Shown here: piece after piece, positions 13,839-14,790 of the stretch | Layout of the letters: every line of letters begins with the position of its first letter | Numbering within the stretch: position 1 is the stretch's first letter | Assembly (NCBI GenBank): GCA_012839665.1 | Contig: DUMX01000152.1 | Location: 1 to 14,790 of the forward strand | DNA from: Gelria sp. | Lineage (GTDB): Bacteria; Bacillota; Syntrophomonadia; Syntrophomonadales; Syntrophomonadaceae | Reading direction: 5' to 3' | DNA length: 14,790 bases | Position numbers and translations under genes: made by a program | The notes under the pieces: model-generated | Told to the model about the DNA's origin: nothing | What the model saw: only the letters and a program-made list of their open reading frames with translations | Database searches by the model: none

Positions 13839-14660
13839 ATGGAACAGGCCTTTTCCATATGGTCATCAGTAATTATGGCTCAGCTTAAAACGCCTCGCTA
13901 CCTGGACCAGGAATATAGTTACCCTTGTGAACGATATCACCGCACCTTGGATGACCTCAGGGTTAAAATAAAACAATCAGAAGTATTTCCCCGGGGGCAG
14001 GCAGTAGAAGTACAGGTAACAGTTGACATACTATGTTTATTGGAAGATGTTCAGGGCAGTATGCATCTTTTAAAGCAAGAAGAAACTATAAAAGAACGAG
14101 TTTCCTATAATGATTTTAACCAGACTTTGGAACGCCAGGATTCCCTCCATTTTGTTATCAATATTAAAGACATTTCCTGTGATGGCGGGTTAAGCAGGGG
14201 AGAAATCAGAGTTAGACTCCTTATCGAATATAACCTCATTGCTACTCGGGAACAGGTGGTCAGATTATGGACAGGAGAGCAGGGCGAGTTAAGTCAACAA
14301 TCCCTTAACCAACTGTTTGAACGTTTAGAAGAAGAAGTAACCCGACTAACAGGAGAGAACCGGGAACTACATAGAAAAATATATTTTTACCAGCGGGATA
14401 TATCCAGTATGAAAAGGAGCATTCGTAAGCTGGAAAAAAGAAACGCCGGATTGCTCAAAGAAGTTAAGTATCGTGAACAGGAATCAGAAGAACTACGGCA
14501 AAGCCTGCAGGAGAAGGAGGCCCGGATATACCGTTTGCAGCATTATTCCGGGAGTTGGTCCAATTCCAACGAGGCTGACGAGCCTTTAAAAGAGTTACCA
14601 ACAGCCGAATCCGGTCTGGGGGTACGGATAAAAAGGCTATTTTTAAACAATTTGTCCTGA
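13839..14660 (+). CDS. Uncharacterised coiled-coil protein with N-terminal beta domain
   Basis: I do not recognise this 273-aa protein with confidence. Residues ~30-145 read as alternating beta strands (VEVQVTVDILCLLED, DSLHFVINIKDISC, GEIRVRLLIEYNLIA), a pattern like the SPOCS/DUF3794 domains of clostridial coat morphogenesis proteins. Residues ~151-235 are a long charged coiled coil (LFERLEEEVTRLTGENRELHRKI and onwards), followed by a low-complexity linker and a basic tail (VRIKRLFLNN). There is no signal peptide or membrane segment. ATG 13839 is chosen because AAGAAGGTGG (13825-13834) lies just upstream; GTG 13818 precedes that site. In some Clostridia a SPOCS-domain gene (sipL type) lies near veg, which makes a coat- or spore-related role a reasonable guess only. 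A 16-bp terminator follows. Confidence 0.75.
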   Translation: MEQAFSIWSSVIMAQLKTPRYLDQEYSYPCERYHRTLDDLRVKIKQSEVFPRGQAVEVQVTVDILCLLEDVQGSMHLLKQEETIKERVSYNDFNQTLERQDSLHFVINIKDISCDGGLSRGEIRVRLLIEYNLIATREQVVRLWTGEQGELSQQSLNQLFERLEEEVTRLTGENRELHRKIYFYQRDISSMKRSIRKLEKRNAGLLKEVKYREQESEELRQSLQEKEARIYRLQHYSGSWSNSNEADEPLKELPTAESGLGVRIKRLFLNNLS

Positions 14661-14673
14661 GCAAAGATAAACA

Positions 14674-14710
14674 AAAAGGACGGCTCTACGAACTGTAGAG
14701 CCGTCCTTTT
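14674..14710. terminator. Strong, probably bidirectional terminator
   Basis: A perfect 16-bp stem: 14674-14689 (core GGACGGCTCTAC) with 14695-14710 (core GTAGAGCCGTCC), 5-nt loop, A-tract on the left and T-tract on the right, so it can act on either strand. It closes the last gene and stands directly before the right repeat. Confidence 0.93.
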
Positions 14711-14714
14711 CGTA

Positions 14715-14790
14715 TTACCCCCCCATGCCCGGAGGACACAACAAATGGTTGCACCGGTATTACGACAACATGACGGAACGGCACAGGGGC
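14715..14790 (-). repeat. Right copy of the flanking inverted repeat (cut by window end)
   Basis: Positions 14743-14790 are the exact reverse complement of 22-69 (48/48). The inner part (14715-14742) is a shorter, diverged version of 70-108, ending in the same poly-G/CAT block, read here as TTACCCCCCCATG (14715-14727). The element continues past the window edge; the left copy suggests that at least a GCCGTTCC palindrome partner lies beyond. Confidence 0.85.

Noticed and set aside
14725..14790. Open frame starting at ATG 14725 and running off the window end
   Set aside because: It lies inside the repeat; the equivalent frame in the left copy has a TGA just upstream, there is no ribosome binding site, and the frame is only 22 codons long here.

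Overview
This window is a compact, bacterial, low-to-mid GC chromosomal segment. Three things point to an anaerobic, spore-forming-lineage Clostridium-type Firmicute. The gene order closely follows the Bacillus subtilis yaaO-tmk-yaaR-holB-yaaT-yabA-yabB-yabC-abrB-metS-yabD-yabE-ksgA-veg stretch. Purine-rich AGGAGG-type ribosome binding sites are used, with frequent GTG and TTG starts. Sporulation-linked families are also present (AbrB, RicT/YaaT, a YhcN/YlaJ-type lipoprotein, Veg). A Syntrophomonas-like relative is my best guess, but that is inference only.

Layout. Positions 1-168 hold the left copy of an inverted repeat. Positions 169-6336 form a tight plus-strand run: an Orn/Lys/Arg decarboxylase, tmk (no canonical start codon), yaaR, holB (zinc cysteines lost), yaaT/ricT, yabA (83-nt overlap with yaaT), trmN6 and rsmI. 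abrB lies on the minus strand (6348-6599), convergent with rsmI and divergent from metG across a shared promoter region. metG and tatD follow and end in a clear terminator. A gene-poor ~400-nt stretch then leads to a promoter and an 11-bp inverted repeat in front of yabE (DUF348/G5/3D). Next come a sporulation-type lipoprotein with its own terminator, rsmA coupled to a YkuK-like gene, veg behind two tandem promoters, and a coiled-coil protein of unknown family ending in a very strong terminator. The window closes with the right copy of the inverted repeat.

Functional themes. DNA replication and its control are represented by tmk, holB and yabA. Translation and RNA modification are represented by trmN6, rsmI, metG and rsmA. 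RNA processing or developmental control is represented by ricT, abrB and veg. Envelope or spore-associated proteins are YabE, the lipoprotein and possibly the last gene. Relative to B. subtilis, darA, yazA, rnmV, yabG and sspF are absent from their usual slots; a lipoprotein gene and a ykuK-like gene occupy two of those places.

The most unusual features are the perfect 48-bp inverted repeat bracketing the whole gene block (22-69 and 14743-14790), the missing start codon of tmk, the degenerate zinc module of HolB, and the unassigned 9737-10029 interval. I found no CRISPR array, prophage, complete insertion sequence, tRNA or rRNA.
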